NCBI RefSeq assembly: GCF_002159265.1
Contig: NZ_NFHG01000015.1
Location: forward strand, 25,822 to 89,821
Length of the DNA stretch: 64,000 nt
Reading direction: 5' to 3'
DNA from: Flavonifractor sp. An82
Lineage (GTDB): Bacteria > Bacillota > Clostridia > Oscillospirales > Oscillospiraceae
The position numbers and the translations under genes are program-made. This document shows positions 43,500-52,144 of this stretch, piece by piece. The stretch's first letter is position 1. Each line of letters begins with the position of its first letter. The notes beneath the pieces were generated by a model. That model was given only the letters and a program-made list of their open reading frames with translations, was not told where the DNA came from and ran no database searches.

Positions 43500-44462
43500 A
43501 TGCGGGAATTTACCATTGGAAAAAATGACGCCGGGCAGCGGCTGGACCGGTGGCTGGGCAAGACCCTGCCCCTCCTCCCCGCCCCCCTGGCCCAGAAATA
43601 CATCCGCCTGAAGCGGGTGAAGGTCAACGGCAAGGGGTCCCAGCGGGATGTGCGGCTCCAGGTGGGGGATTTACTGCAATTATACATCAACGACGAGTTC
43701 TTTGACCAGCCCCGGGAGGACAACGCCTTTCTTGCGGTGTTCAAGCCCAAGCTGGATATCGTCTATGAGGATGAAAACCTGATGCTCCTCAACAAGCGGC
43801 CCGGCCTGCTGTGCCACGCCGACGAGCATGAGAAGGTCAACACCCTCATCACCCACATCCAGGCCTACCTTTATCAAAAGAAGGAGTGGAATCCCCGGGA
43901 CGAGCACTCCTTCACTCCCGCCCTGTGCAACCGCATCGACCGCAACACCGGCGGCATCGTCATGGCGGCCAAGAACGCCGAGACCCTGCGCATCCTGAAT
44001 CAGAAGATCAAGGACCGGGAGATCGCCAAGTTCTATCTGGCCATCATCCACGGCAAAATGACGCCCCCCCAGGGCAAGCTGGAGGGCTTTCTGCTGAAGG
44101 ACGAGAGCCGCGCCCAGGTGAAGGTGTTCCACAAGCCGGTGCCCGGCGGAAAGAGCGCCGCTACCTTATATAAGACATTGAAGGCCAACCGAGGGCTGTC
44201 CCTGGTGGAGTGCGAGCTGCTCACCGGCCGCACCCACCAGATCCGTGCCCAGTTCGCTGCCGCCGGCCACCCCCTGCTGGGGGACGGCAAGTACGGCCGG
44301 GAGCGGGATAACAAGCAGTACGGCCGCTCCTTCCAGGCCCTCTATTCCTACAAGCTGGAGTTCATCTTTCCCACCGATGCGGGGCTCCTGGAGTACCTGC
44401 GGGGCAAGGTGTTTACTGTGGACGATGTTGATTTTGTGGCAGAGTATTTTCCTGAATCATAA
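43500..44462 (+). CDS. RluA family 23S rRNA/tRNA pseudouridine synthase
   Basis: 320 residues. An N-terminal S4 RNA-binding domain (GQRLDRWLGKTLPLLP, RLKRVKVNGK) is followed by the synthase core with NKRPGLLCHAD and the catalytic motif RIDRNTGG, then GRTHQIRAQFAAAGHPLLGD. It isomerises uridine in rRNA, most like the RluC/RluD group; the exact site is not assignable. ATG 43500 has GGAGG upstream. Confidence 0.92.
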   Translation: MREFTIGKNDAGQRLDRWLGKTLPLLPAPLAQKYIRLKRVKVNGKGSQRDVRLQVGDLLQLYINDEFFDQPREDNAFLAVFKPKLDIVYEDENLMLLNKRPGLLCHADEHEKVNTLITHIQAYLYQKKEWNPRDEHSFTPALCNRIDRNTGGIVMAAKNAETLRILNQKIKDREIAKFYLAIIHGKMTPPQGKLEGFLLKDESRAQVKVFHKPVPGGKSAATLYKTLKANRGLSLVECELLTGRTHQIRAQFAAAGHPLLGDGKYGRERDNKQYGRSFQALYSYKLEFIFPTDAGLLEYLRGKVFTVDDVDFVAEYFPES

Positions 44463-44521
44463 GTATAGATGCTCCATGGGGATCAGGCCGTAAAATCCCT
44501 GAAAAAAAAGCGGTTTTATTA

Positions 44522-44597
44522 TTGACATTTTTCGCAATTCCATATATATTTGTTTCGTCATAAGGGCGTACCCAACCGCCGGTTTGGGTACGCCCTT
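44522..44597 (+). promoter_or_regulatory. potA promoter and strong hairpin in the 5' leader
   Basis: -35 TTGACA (44522-44527), 17-base spacer, -10 TATATT (44545-44550). The transcript would open with a 16-pair hairpin: AAGGGCGTACCCAACC (44562-44577) and GGTTTGGGTACGCCCTT (44581-44597, one bulged T), loop GCC. No T run follows (TTTACTACC), so it is not a standard terminator; a role in mRNA stability or control is possible. Confidence 0.7.
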
Positions 44598-44626
44598 TAC
44601 TACCGTTTAGAAATGGGGGAGGATAC

Positions 44627-45796
44627 ATGTCCAAGGAACTGATCCGCCTGTCGGATTGCTTCATGAAATTTGACGACGACGTCATTCTGGACCACATCAA
44701 CCTATATATCAACGACAAGGAGTTCCTCACGCTGCTCGGTCCTTCCGGGTGCGGCAAAACCACGACGCTTCGTATCATCGGCGGCTTTCAGAAGCCTACC
44801 TCCGGCGACGTGTATTTTGACGGCGTGAGGATTAATGACGTTCCCCCTCATAAGCGGAAGGTCAACACCGTCTTTCAGAAATATGCCCTGTTCACCCATA
44901 TGAACATCTTTGAAAACGTGGCCTTCGGCCTGCGGGTGAACAAAGTGCCCGATCCCAAGGACCCCAAGCGGCTCATCAAGATCCCTGAGTCCGAGATCAA
45001 GGAGCGGGTGGAGGAGGCCCTGGCCCTGGTGAACCTGGCCGGCTACGGCAAGCGGTCGGTGAACTCCCTCTCCGGCGGCCAGCAGCAGCGGGTGGCCATT
45101 GCCCGGGCCATTGTCAACCGGCCCCAGGTCCTCCTTCTGGACGAACCGCTGGGCGCCCTGGACCTGAAGCTGCGCAAGGACATGCAGATCGAACTGAAAC
45201 GCATTCAGCAGCAGGTGGGCATCACCTTTATCTACGTCACCCACGATCAGGAAGAGGCCCTCACCATGTCGGACACCATCGTGGTGATGAACGAGGGCAA
45301 GATCCAACAGATCGGTACCCCCGAGGACATTTACAACGAACCCAAGAACGCCTTCGTGGCCGACTTCATCGGCGAGTCCAACATCATTGACGGCATCATG
45401 CACGAGGACTATGTGGTGGGCATGTATGGCCGGAAGTTCAAGTGTCTGGACAAGGGCTTCGCCCCCGGCGAGGCGGTGGACGTGGTCATCCGTCCCGAGG
45501 ACATCGACATCGTTCCCGAGTCTGAGGGCCAGCTCACCGGCACCGTCACCGAGGTCACCTTCAAGGGTATCCACTATGATATCATCGTGGACTTCCGGGG
45601 CTTCAAGTGGCTCATTCAGACCACCGACTACTCCCCCGTGGGGGCCAAGATTGGGGTGAAGATCGACCCTGACGGCTTCCACATCATGAAGAAGAGCCAG
45701 TACTCCGGCACCTTCGGCGACTACAGCTCCTACTCCGCGGAGTATGACGAGCTCAACGAGGACCGGCTGGAGGAGGAAGACAACGATGAGGAATAA
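44627..45796 (+). CDS. potA: spermidine/putrescine ABC transporter ATP-binding protein
   Basis: 389 residues. Walker A GPSGCGKT, signature [15 protein letters not shown], Walker [11 protein letters not shown] and H-loop THDQEEA. The C-terminal 120 residues form the TOBE/regulatory part typical of Pot[21 protein letters not shown] is the Q-loop region. An extra loop ([15 protein letters not shown]) is common in Firmicutes PotA. GGGGGAGG precedes the ATG. It overlaps potB by 11 bases. Confidence 0.94.
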   Translation: MSKELIRLSDCFMKFDDDVILDHINLYINDKEFLTLLGPSGCGKTTTLRIIGGFQKPTSGDVYFDGVRINDVPPHKRKVNTVFQKYALFTHMNIFENVAFGLRVNKVPDPKDPKRLIKIPESEIKERVEEALALVNLAGYGKRSVNSLSGGQQQRVAIARAIVNRPQVLLLDEPLGALDLKLRKDMQIELKRIQQQVGITFIYVTHDQEEALTMSDTIVVMNEGKIQQIGTPEDIYNEPKNAFVADFIGESNIIDGIMHEDYVVGMYGRKFKCLDKGFAPGEAVDVVIRPEDIDIVPESEGQLTGTVTEVTFKGIHYDIIVDFRGFKWLIQTTDYSPVGAKIGVKIDPDGFHIMKKSQYSGTFGDYSSYSAEYDELNEDRLEEEDNDEE

Positions 45797-46634
45797 GTGG
45801 CTGGCCGCGCCCTACGTGGTATGGATGGCTCTCTTCGTGGTGGCCCCCCTCATTCTGGTTGTGATCTTTGCCTTTACCGGCCAGGACGGCAGCGTCACCC
45901 TGAGCAACTTCAGCAACATGGGCACCTATATTCCCGCTTTCCAGCACTCCTTCGTGCTGGCCTTTGTGGCTACACTGATCTGCATTCTCATCGGCTATCC
46001 CCTGGCCTACTTTCTGTCCCGGGAGGGGCTGATGGTGCGCAAGGTGGCCATGATGCTCATCATGCTGCCCATGTGGATGAATTTTCTGCTGCGGACCTAC
46101 GCCTGGATGTCCATTCTGGACGACAACGGCCTCATCAACCAGTTCCTGTCCGCCATCGGCTTTTTTGATCTGTGGAACGCCATCTTCGGCACCAACCTCC
46201 AGTTTTTCCGCATGATCAACACCCCCGGCGCCATTGTGCTTGGTATGGTGTACAACTTCCTGCCCTTCATGGTGCTGCCCATCTTCTCGGTCATCGACAA
46301 GATCGACCCCAAGGTGGTGGAGGCCGCCCAGGACCTGGGCGCCAACAGCTCCATGGTGTTCCGGAAGGTGATCTTCCCACTGTCTCTTCCCGGCGTGCTG
46401 TCCGGGGTGACCATGGTGTTCATCCCCTCGGTGTCCACCTTCGCCCTGTCCCGCCTGCTGGGCGGCGGCAAGACCCTGCTGCTGGGCGATCTCATTGAGA
46501 TGCAGTTTTTGGGCAATGCCTACAACCCCCACCTGGGCTCCGCCATCGCCCTGGTGATGATGGTGATCGTACTGGTACTGATGGCAATCATGAACCGCTT
46601 CGGCGAGGGTGAAGAGGGGGTGGCTGTGCTGTGA
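45786..46634 (+). CDS. potB: spermidine/putrescine ABC transporter permease PotB
   Basis: 282 residues, six membrane helices. The coupling motif [29 protein letters not shown] is typical. It starts at ATG 45786 inside the end of potA, with GGAGGAAGAC upstream, and overlaps potC by four bases. Confidence 0.94.
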   Translation: MRNKWLAAPYVVWMALFVVAPLILVVIFAFTGQDGSVTLSNFSNMGTYIPAFQHSFVLAFVATLICILIGYPLAYFLSREGLMVRKVAMMLIMLPMWMNFLLRTYAWMSILDDNGLINQFLSAIGFFDLWNAIFGTNLQFFRMINTPGAIVLGMVYNFLPFMVLPIFSVIDKIDPKVVEAAQDLGANSSMVFRKVIFPLSLPGVLSGVTMVFIPSVSTFALSRLLGGGKTLLLGDLIEMQFLGNAYNPHLGSAIALVMMVIVLVLMAIMNRFGEGEEGVAVL

Positions 46635-47491
46635 GAAAGCATCGAATCCCCTCCCGCCTCTTCACGCTGCTGGTGTATATCTTCCTGTACGCCCCCATCG
46701 TGCTGCTCATCGTCTTCTCCTTCAACGCTACCAAGAGCAACCGGGTATGGGGCGGCTTCTCCCTGGACTGGTATGTGGAGCTCTTCCACAACACCCGTCT
46801 GCTGGGGGCCCTGCGCACCACCATCATCCTGTCGGTGCTGGCCGCCTTCATCGCCACCATCCTGGGCACTGCCGCCGCCATCGGCTTCTACTCCATGCGC
46901 CGCCGGTCCCGCAGCATCTGCCTGTCGGTGAACAACATCCCTCTGACCAACGCGGACATCATCACCGGTGTGTCCATGATGCTGCTCTTCGTGTTCGCCA
47001 TCGGGGTGTTCAATGACAGCTTCCTCAGCGATTTACTGGGTGTGCGCTGGCGCACCGGCTTCGGCACTCTGCTGATCGCCCACATCACTTTCAACGCACC
47101 CTATGTGATCCTGTCGGTGATGCCAAGGCTGCGGCAGCTGGACCCCAACGTGTATGAAGCAGCTCAGGACCTGGGCGCCTCGGGCTGGTACGCCTTCCGG
47201 AAGGTTATCCTTCCGGAGATTATGCCCGGCGTGCTCAACGGCCTGATCATTGCTTTCACCATGTCCATCGACGATTTCGTCATCAGCTACTTCACCAAGG
47301 GCTCCGGCGTCACCACTCTGGCGGTGGAAATCTACACTATGGTGAAAAAGCCGGTGACGCCCGAGATCAATGCCCTTTCCACCCTGATGTTCCTGGTGGT
47401 GTTTGCCCTGCTGCTGACCGTCAATATCCGGCAGGCACGGCAGGAGACCGCCTCCCAGCGGCGGAAGGCCAAGCTCAACCCGGGCCGGTAA
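46631..47491 (+). CDS. potC: spermidine/putrescine ABC transporter permease PotC
   Basis: 286 residues, six membrane helices, with [30 protein letters not shown] contacting PotA and FTMSIDDFVISYFTKG typical of PotC. GTG 46631 overlaps the potB stop as GTGA. It pairs with PotB to form the import channel. Confidence 0.94.
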   Translation: MRKHRIPSRLFTLLVYIFLYAPIVLLIVFSFNATKSNRVWGGFSLDWYVELFHNTRLLGALRTTIILSVLAAFIATILGTAAAIGFYSMRRRSRSICLSVNNIPLTNADIITGVSMMLLFVFAIGVFNDSFLSDLLGVRWRTGFGTLLIAHITFNAPYVILSVMPRLRQLDPNVYEAAQDLGASGWYAFRKVILPEIMPGVLNGLIIAFTMSIDDFVISYFTKGSGVTTLAVEIYTMVKKPVTPEINALSTLMFLVVFALLLTVNIRQARQETASQRRKAKLNPGR

Positions 47492-47564
47492 GGTCCGCTC
47501 TCTGCGGTAACATGCCCTCAGGGCTGTTATAAAATTAATTTCCGAAAGGGGATAAAGAAAGAAA

Positions 47565-48644
47565 TTGAAAAAGTCTCTTGCACTTCTGACCACCTCCGCG
47601 CTCTCTCTCAGTCTGGTGCTGGCCGGCTGCGGCGGCAACTCCGGTGAGTCCAAGGATCCCGGCTCCGCCGATAAGGGTGTCGTCAACGTCTACAACTGGG
47701 GCGTCTATATTGACGAGTCCGTCCTGGAGGACTTCACCGCCGAGACCGGCATCAAGGTGAACTATGACACCTATGAGAGCAACGAGTCCATGTACGGCGT
47801 GCTGAAGAACGACGGCGCCAGCTACGACGTGGTCATCCCTTCCGACTATATGATCTCCCGTATGATCGAAGAGGATATGCTGGAGCCTTTGAACTTCGAC
47901 AACATTCCCAATTTTGAGGATGTGGACCCCGCATTGAAGAATCCCGACTACGATCCTGAGAACCTGTACAGCGTGCCCTACATGTGGGGCCTGCTGGGCA
48001 TCATCTACAACACCACCATGGTGGATGAGACCCCCACCAGCTGGGCTACCATGTTCGATGAGGACTATGCCGGCCAGATCCTGATGTTCAACAACTCCCG
48101 TGACGCCATCGGCGTGGCCTTGAAGTACCTGGGCTACTCCTACAACACCACCGATGAAGCCCAGATCAAGGAGGCCGTGGATCTGCTCATCCAGCAGAAG
48201 CCTCTGGTGCAGTCCTACGTCATGGACGAGATCTTTGAGAAGATGCAGGGTGGTTCCGCCGCCATCGGCGCCTACTACTACGGCGACTACCTGACCATGG
48301 CCGAGGTCAACCCCGATCTGGCCTTCTGCATCCCTGAGGAGGGCACCAACCTGTACGTGGACGCTATGTGCATCCCCAAGAACGCCGAGAACAAGGAGAA
48401 TGCCGAGATCTTCATCAACTATATGTGCTCCACCTCTGCCGGTCTGAAGAACTGCGAGGAGATCTGGTACTCCTCCCCCCTGCTCTCCGTCCGTGAGGAG
48501 CTGGATCCCGAGGTATCCGGCGATCCCTACGCCTATCCCGACGAGTCCATCCTGGCCCAGTGTGAGAGCTTCCAGAACCTGCCCGCCGACACGCTGGCCC
48601 TCTACGACTCCGAGTGGACCCGCCTCATGCTGGCCTCCAACTAA
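47565..48644 (+). CDS. potD: spermidine/putrescine-binding lipoprotein PotD, TTG start
   Basis: 359 residues. Signal peptide with lipobox LAGC (Cys22), then the mature PotD fold: VNVYNWGVYIDESVLEDF, NYDTYESNESMY, YDVVIPSDYMISRM, PYMWGLLGIIYNT. It binds polyamines outside the membrane. The start is TTG 47565; no ATG or GTG gives a complete signal peptide. The ribosome site is weak: GAAAGGGG is 13 bases away and AAAGAAAG closer, so translation may be limited. It lies 73 bases after potC. Confidence 0.93.
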   Translation: MKKSLALLTTSALSLSLVLAGCGGNSGESKDPGSADKGVVNVYNWGVYIDESVLEDFTAETGIKVNYDTYESNESMYGVLKNDGASYDVVIPSDYMISRMIEEDMLEPLNFDNIPNFEDVDPALKNPDYDPENLYSVPYMWGLLGIIYNTTMVDETPTSWATMFDEDYAGQILMFNNSRDAIGVALKYLGYSYNTTDEAQIKEAVDLLIQQKPLVQSYVMDEIFEKMQGGSAAIGAYYYGDYLTMAEVNPDLAFCIPEEGTNLYVDAMCIPKNAENKENAEIFINYMCSTSAGLKNCEEIWYSSPLLSVREELDPEVSGDPYAYPDESILAQCESFQNLPADTLALYDSEWTRLMLASN

Positions 48645-48655
48645 ACACACTGAAA

Positions 48656-48688
48656 GAAAGCCGCACCGCTGTGTGCGGCTTTCTTATT
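48656..48688 (+). terminator. terminator of potABCD
   Basis: Arms GAAAGCCGCAC (48656-48666) and GTGCGGCTTTC (48673-48683) followed by TTATT. Confidence 0.85.
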
Positions 48689-48757
48689 GCCTTCTTTGGG
48701 CAGATGATGTAAAATGATACTCGCACGAACCAATTTTCCAGAAAAGGAGCCATCTCT

Positions 48758-49153
48758 ATGTCCATTACCGTAGGAATGAAGGGTCGGGCCGAAACTGTGG
48801 TCACCCCTGAAAATACTGCCGCCGCGGTAGGCAGCGGCCTGGTCCCCGTGTTTGCCACCCCCGCCATGATCGCCCTGATGGAAAGCGCCGCCGTCAACGC
48901 GGTACAGTCGACTCTGGAGGAAGGCCAGGGCACCGTGGGCACCCTGCTCAACGTCACCCATGACGCCGCTACTCCCGTTGGCATGAAGGTATGGGCCGAG
49001 GCGGAGATCACCGCTGTGGAGGGCCGCAAGCTCACCTATACTGTGAACGCCTTTGATGAGGCCGGTCCCATCGGCAAGGGAGAGCATCAGCGCTTCGTCA
49101 TCCAGGCCGACCGCTTCCTGGCCAAGGCCCAGGCCAAGAAAGAGGGGAAGTAA
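48758..49153 (+). CDS. FlK-like hotdog thioesterase
   Basis: 131 residues, a single hotdog domain of the fluoroacetyl-CoA-thioesterase-like group. The family's catalytic positions are seen as Glu in MIALMESAAVNAV and His in NVTHDAATPVGM, with a Thr near VFATPAM. Members hydrolyse short acyl-CoA thioesters and protect the CoA pool. GAAAAGGAGCCATCTCT precedes the ATG. The substrate is unknown. The next gene starts one base after its stop. Confidence 0.88.
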   Translation: MSITVGMKGRAETVVTPENTAAAVGSGLVPVFATPAMIALMESAAVNAVQSTLEEGQGTVGTLLNVTHDAATPVGMKVWAEAEITAVEGRKLTYTVNAFDEAGPIGKGEHQRFVIQADRFLAKAQAKKEGK

Positions 49154-49154
49154 T

Positions 49155-49640
49155 ATGTCCATTGAGAAAGGCCGCGCTTACCTGCGCCAGCGGGGCTATG
49201 AGGACCGCATCAAGGAGTTTGACGTATCCAGCGCCACCGTGGAGCTGGCCGCCCAGGCCGTGGGGTGCGAGCCCGCCCGCATCGCCAAGACCCTCTCCTT
49301 TGTCCATGAGGACGGCGCTGTGCTCATCGTCTGTGCCGGCGACGCCAAGATCGACAACTCCAAATTCAAGGCCCAGTTCCACCACAAGGCCACCATGCTC
49401 ACCCCCGAGCAGGTGGTGACCTTTACCGGCCACGAGATTGGCGGCGTGTGTCCCTTCGGCATCGAGCACCCCAACACCGTTACCTATCTGGACGTCTCCC
49501 TCCAGCGCTTTGACATTATCTATCCTGCCGCCGGCAACGCAGCGTCGGCGGTGGAGCTCAACTGCGAGGAGCTGGCCCAGCTGTCCAACAGCGCCGGCTG
49601 GATCGACGTGTGCAAAGGCTGGCAGGCCCCCCAGTCCTAA
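49155..49640 (+). CDS. YbaK/EbsC family aminoacyl-tRNA deacylase
   Basis: 161 residues. IAKTLSFVHEDGAVLIVCAGDAKIDNSKFK carries the conserved catalytic Lys, and GHEIGGVCPFGIE the Gly-rich loop of YbaK/ProX-type editing domains. It probably removes misacylated Cys or Ala from tRNA-Pro. ATG 49155 has GAGGGGAAG upstream. Confidence 0.93.
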   Translation: MSIEKGRAYLRQRGYEDRIKEFDVSSATVELAAQAVGCEPARIAKTLSFVHEDGAVLIVCAGDAKIDNSKFKAQFHHKATMLTPEQVVTFTGHEIGGVCPFGIEHPNTVTYLDVSLQRFDIIYPAAGNAASAVELNCEELAQLSNSAGWIDVCKGWQAPQS

Positions 49641-49658
49641 CAGAAAGGTGGTCATTTC

Positions 49659-50243
49659 ATGAAAGAGCGTCTGAAAAATATGACGGTCAGCTTTGTCTTC
49701 CTCTCTGTGCTCTATCTGCTGCTGGGCGTCGTGCTGCTGCTGTGGCCCACCCTGGTGATGGACATCATCTCCTATGCCTTCGGCGCCATCCTGCTGCTCT
49801 ACGGGCTCTTTGCTATCATGGGTTTTTACCGCAGCGAGGACCGCAGGGGAGGCGCCTTCCTGGGGCTTTTCCTGGGCATTGTGGCGGCCGCTGTAGGGGC
49901 CATCATGGTGCTCTACCCCCCGCTGATCCAGAGCATCATTCCGGTGATCCTGGGCCTGTATATCGCCATTGACGGCCTGCTCAGCGTCAAGCGCACCCTG
50001 GAGCTCCAGCGGATGGACTACGCCCGTTGGAACGTCAATCTGATCCTCTCCGTGATCTCCGCCGCTCTGGGCATCTTTGTGGTGTTCCACCCCCTGCTCA
50101 CCGAGGCCGCCCTCTTCCGGGTCATCGGCGTGGTACTGATCTATGCCGGCGGCTCCGACCTGTGGACCCTTTTCCAGCTGTCCCGGTGGACCAAGGAGTA
50201 CCGCAAGACCCATCCGGTGGACATTGATCCCATCGACCTGTAA
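49659..50243 (+). CDS. HdeD family (DUF308) membrane protein
   Basis: 194 residues, six hydrophobic helices in three paired repeats (YLLLGVVLLLWPTLVMDIIS, IVAAAVGAIMVLYPP, LSVISAALGIFVVFHP), the HdeD pattern. The cytoplasmic C-terminus is charged. HdeD in E. coli relates to acid resistance; the role here is unknown. AGAAAGGTGG precedes the ATG, 18 bases after the deacylase gene. Confidence 0.85.
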   Translation: MKERLKNMTVSFVFLSVLYLLLGVVLLLWPTLVMDIISYAFGAILLLYGLFAIMGFYRSEDRRGGAFLGLFLGIVAAAVGAIMVLYPPLIQSIIPVILGLYIAIDGLLSVKRTLELQRMDYARWNVNLILSVISAALGIFVVFHPLLTEAALFRVIGVVLIYAGGSDLWTLFQLSRWTKEYRKTHPVDIDPIDL

Positions 50244-50278
50244 AAAAAGACGTGCTGCTGTGCAGCACGTCTTTTTTA
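50242..50278. terminator. bidirectional terminator
   Basis: Arms AAAAAAAGACGTGCTG and CAGCACGTCTTTTTT, loop CTGTG; shared by the HdeD-like gene and the convergent lrgB gene. Confidence 0.92.
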
Positions 50279-50956
50279 CATCAGAACCAGGGAGAAGATC
50301 ACGGTGACCAGGCCGCATACGCCGATGGCCAGGCCGCTCATGGCTCCCTCGGTCTCCCCCAGCTCCAGGGCCTTGGAGGTGCCCACCGCGTGGGAGCAGG
50401 CCCCGATGGACAGGCCCGCCGTAATGGGATCCTTGACCCGGAAGAGGCGGATCAGCAGGGGCGCCAGGATACTGCCCATGATGCCGGTGAGGATCACCGC
50501 CACCACGGTGATGGAGGGGATACCCCCGTGGGTCTGGGACACACTGACCGCGATGGGGGTGGTCACCGACTTGGGCAGCAGAGAAGCAGTCATGGCCTCA
50601 TCCAGCCGGAAGAGGCGGCACAGTCCCAGCACGCTGCCCATGGACACCAGGGAGCCCACCACACAGCCCACCAGGATGGGCAGCCAGTTCTCCTTCAGCA
50701 GCTTCATCTTGCTGTAGATTGCCACTGCCAGACAGGCCGTGGCGGGGGACAGAAACAGATTGATGAGACTGCCGCCCTGGTTGTAGTTCTCATAGGGAAT
50801 ACGCAGGGCCAGCAGCACACCGATGACTAAAATGACCGCCACCAGCAGCGGATTGCAGGCCACCAGCCCCGTCTTTTTTTGCAGCTGAACGCCGATCCAG
50901 AAGGCGGCAACACTGAGGGCCACCCCAAAGAAGGGTGAGTTGGTCCACTCAGCCAT
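50276..50956 (-). CDS. lrgB: LrgB/CidB family membrane protein
   Basis: 226 residues, about six helices, with SVTTPIAVSVSQTHGGIPSI and GACSHAVGTSKALELGETEGAMSGLAIG, the LrgB signature. LrgAB/CidAB proteins act in cell lysis control and, in some bacteria, in pyruvate or glycolate transport. It overlaps lrgA by eight bases. Confidence 0.92.
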   Translation of the reverse strand: MAEWTNSPFFGVALSVAAFWIGVQLQKKTGLVACNPLLVAVILVIGVLLALRIPYENYNQGGSLINLFLSPATACLAVAIYSKMKLLKENWLPILVGCVVGSLVSMGSVLGLCRLFRLDEAMTASLLPKSVTTPIAVSVSQTHGGIPSITVVAVILTGIMGSILAPLLIRLFRVKDPITAGLSIGACSHAVGTSKALELGETEGAMSGLAIGVCGLVTVIFSLVLM

Positions 50957-51314
50957 GGCGCTTCCCCCTCTCCATCAGACGCAGGGTCAGCTTGATGCTC
51001 AGGGCGGTGGCTCCGAATACCAGCACGGTGGTCACCAGGCAGATGACCAGCAGGGGCACCAGGGCGCTGCCCAGCACGTCAAAGTAGTTCATCACGCTGA
51101 CGCCGGCGGGCAGGAAAAAGAAGGCCATGTTGGCCAGCAGAAAGTCCGCCTTCTCCCGCACGTGCTCCAGCTTCAGCAGACCGGTGGACAGCAGGAGCAG
51201 GAGGAGCACCATGCCGATGACACTGGCCGGAAAGGGGATGGGCAGCAGGCTCTCCAGGATCTGGCTTACCCAGCACACCCCGAAGATCACGCCCACCTGA
51301 CAGAGCAGTTTCAT
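50949..51314 (-). CDS. lrgA: LrgA/CidA family holin-like protein
   Basis: 121 residues, four helices, with LLPIPFPASVIGMVLLLLLL and EKADFLLANMAFFFLPAGVSVMNYFD, the CidA/LrgA signature. It precedes and overlaps lrgB. No LytTR-type regulator gene is beside it. Confidence 0.93.
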   Translation of the reverse strand: MKLLCQVGVIFGVCWVSQILESLLPIPFPASVIGMVLLLLLLSTGLLKLEHVREKADFLLANMAFFFLPAGVSVMNYFDVLGSALVPLLVICLVTTVLVFGATALSIKLTLRLMERGKRHG

Positions 51315-51435
51315 TGTATATCGCCTCGCTCAAGGGTTTCCGGGCTGATTTCCGTCAGCCCAACAGGCCTCATTGTAGTCCCATGCCCCGCCGTTGTCAA
51401 TCAATGATTCTCCCAAAATACGCCGCCGCTCGCCA

Positions 51436-51472
51436 CAAAAAACAGACCTTCCGCCAAAGGCGAAAGGTCTGT
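51436..51472 (-). terminator. terminator of the radical-SAM pair
   Basis: On the minus strand ACAGACCTTTCGCC / GGCGGAAGGTCTGT with loop TTT, followed by TTTTTGT. Confidence 0.87.
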
Positions 51473-51484
51473 GAAAAGGTCGGT

Positions 51485-52144
51485 TTATTCCCAGGGCTGG
51501 AACTGCTCGTCCAGCACCGCCCGGCGGTGAAACACCGCGTAATCGGGGGCGGCATCCGGGCAGTAGGTGCGGATAGCCGCCACGATCAGCTCCGGGTTCA
51601 GGCCCGGATTCTGGGCCTTCAGCACCAGGTCCAGAGCAATGGTATCCCGCCGCTCCTCCACGGTAGCCTTGGCGATCAGCGGGATCAGATCCACCTCCAC
51701 CTTGCCGGTTTTGGCCTTCTTGCTCCGCTTCTCCATCACCAGGCTGTCCCGGCTCAGCAGGCTCCGGATGGCGGACTCCGCCCCGAAGGGGGCCCCCGCC
51801 TCATACTCCAGGGTGACGATATAATTGACGTAGCACAGCTCCTTCACCGGGCGCACGCCCTCATAGCACCGCTGTACGGTGATCCCGGCAGGAAGGGCCG
51901 CGTTCATGCGTGCAGGTACCTCCTCCAGAGGGGTGTCCAGCACCTGGCATTCCAGTACCTCACAGCCGCTGGAATAGCCCACCGACAGGGGCAGAGGGAT
52001 GGACACGAAGGCATGGGGATTGAAGCCCTCGGTGTGCTTGATGTGGATGCCCGCCCGCAGAAAAGAGCGCTGGAAGGTGCGCATCAAATCCAGGTGGGAA
52101 ATAAATTTGGCGGTATCCGCCTTGGAAAAGGCCAGTCTATGCAT
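51485..52144 (-). CDS. TIGR03936 family (DUF2344) radical-SAM-associated protein
   Basis: 219 residues. RLAFSKADTAKFISHLDLMRTFQRSFLRAG and EGFNPHAFVSIPLPLSVGY are the DUF2344 start. The family partners a TIGR03960 radical SAM protein, next to or fused with it. ATG 52144 overlaps the partner's stop by eight bases. In many Firmicutes the pair precedes RNase G and rplU-rpmA; here lrgAB follows instead. Confidence 0.92.
   Translation of the reverse strand: MHRLAFSKADTAKFISHLDLMRTFQRSFLRAGIHIKHTEGFNPHAFVSIPLPLSVGYSSGCEVLECQVLDTPLEEVPARMNAALPAGITVQRCYEGVRPVKELCYVNYIVTLEYEAGAPFGAESAIRSLLSRDSLVMEKRSKKAKTGKVEVDLIPLIAKATVEERRDTIALDLVLKAQNPGLNPELIVAAIRTYCPDAAPDYAVFHRRAVLDEQFQPWE

Noticed and set aside
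44562..44597. The potA leader hairpin as an intrinsic terminator
   Set aside because: There is no T run after the stem (TTTACTACC), so it was described as a leader hairpin only.
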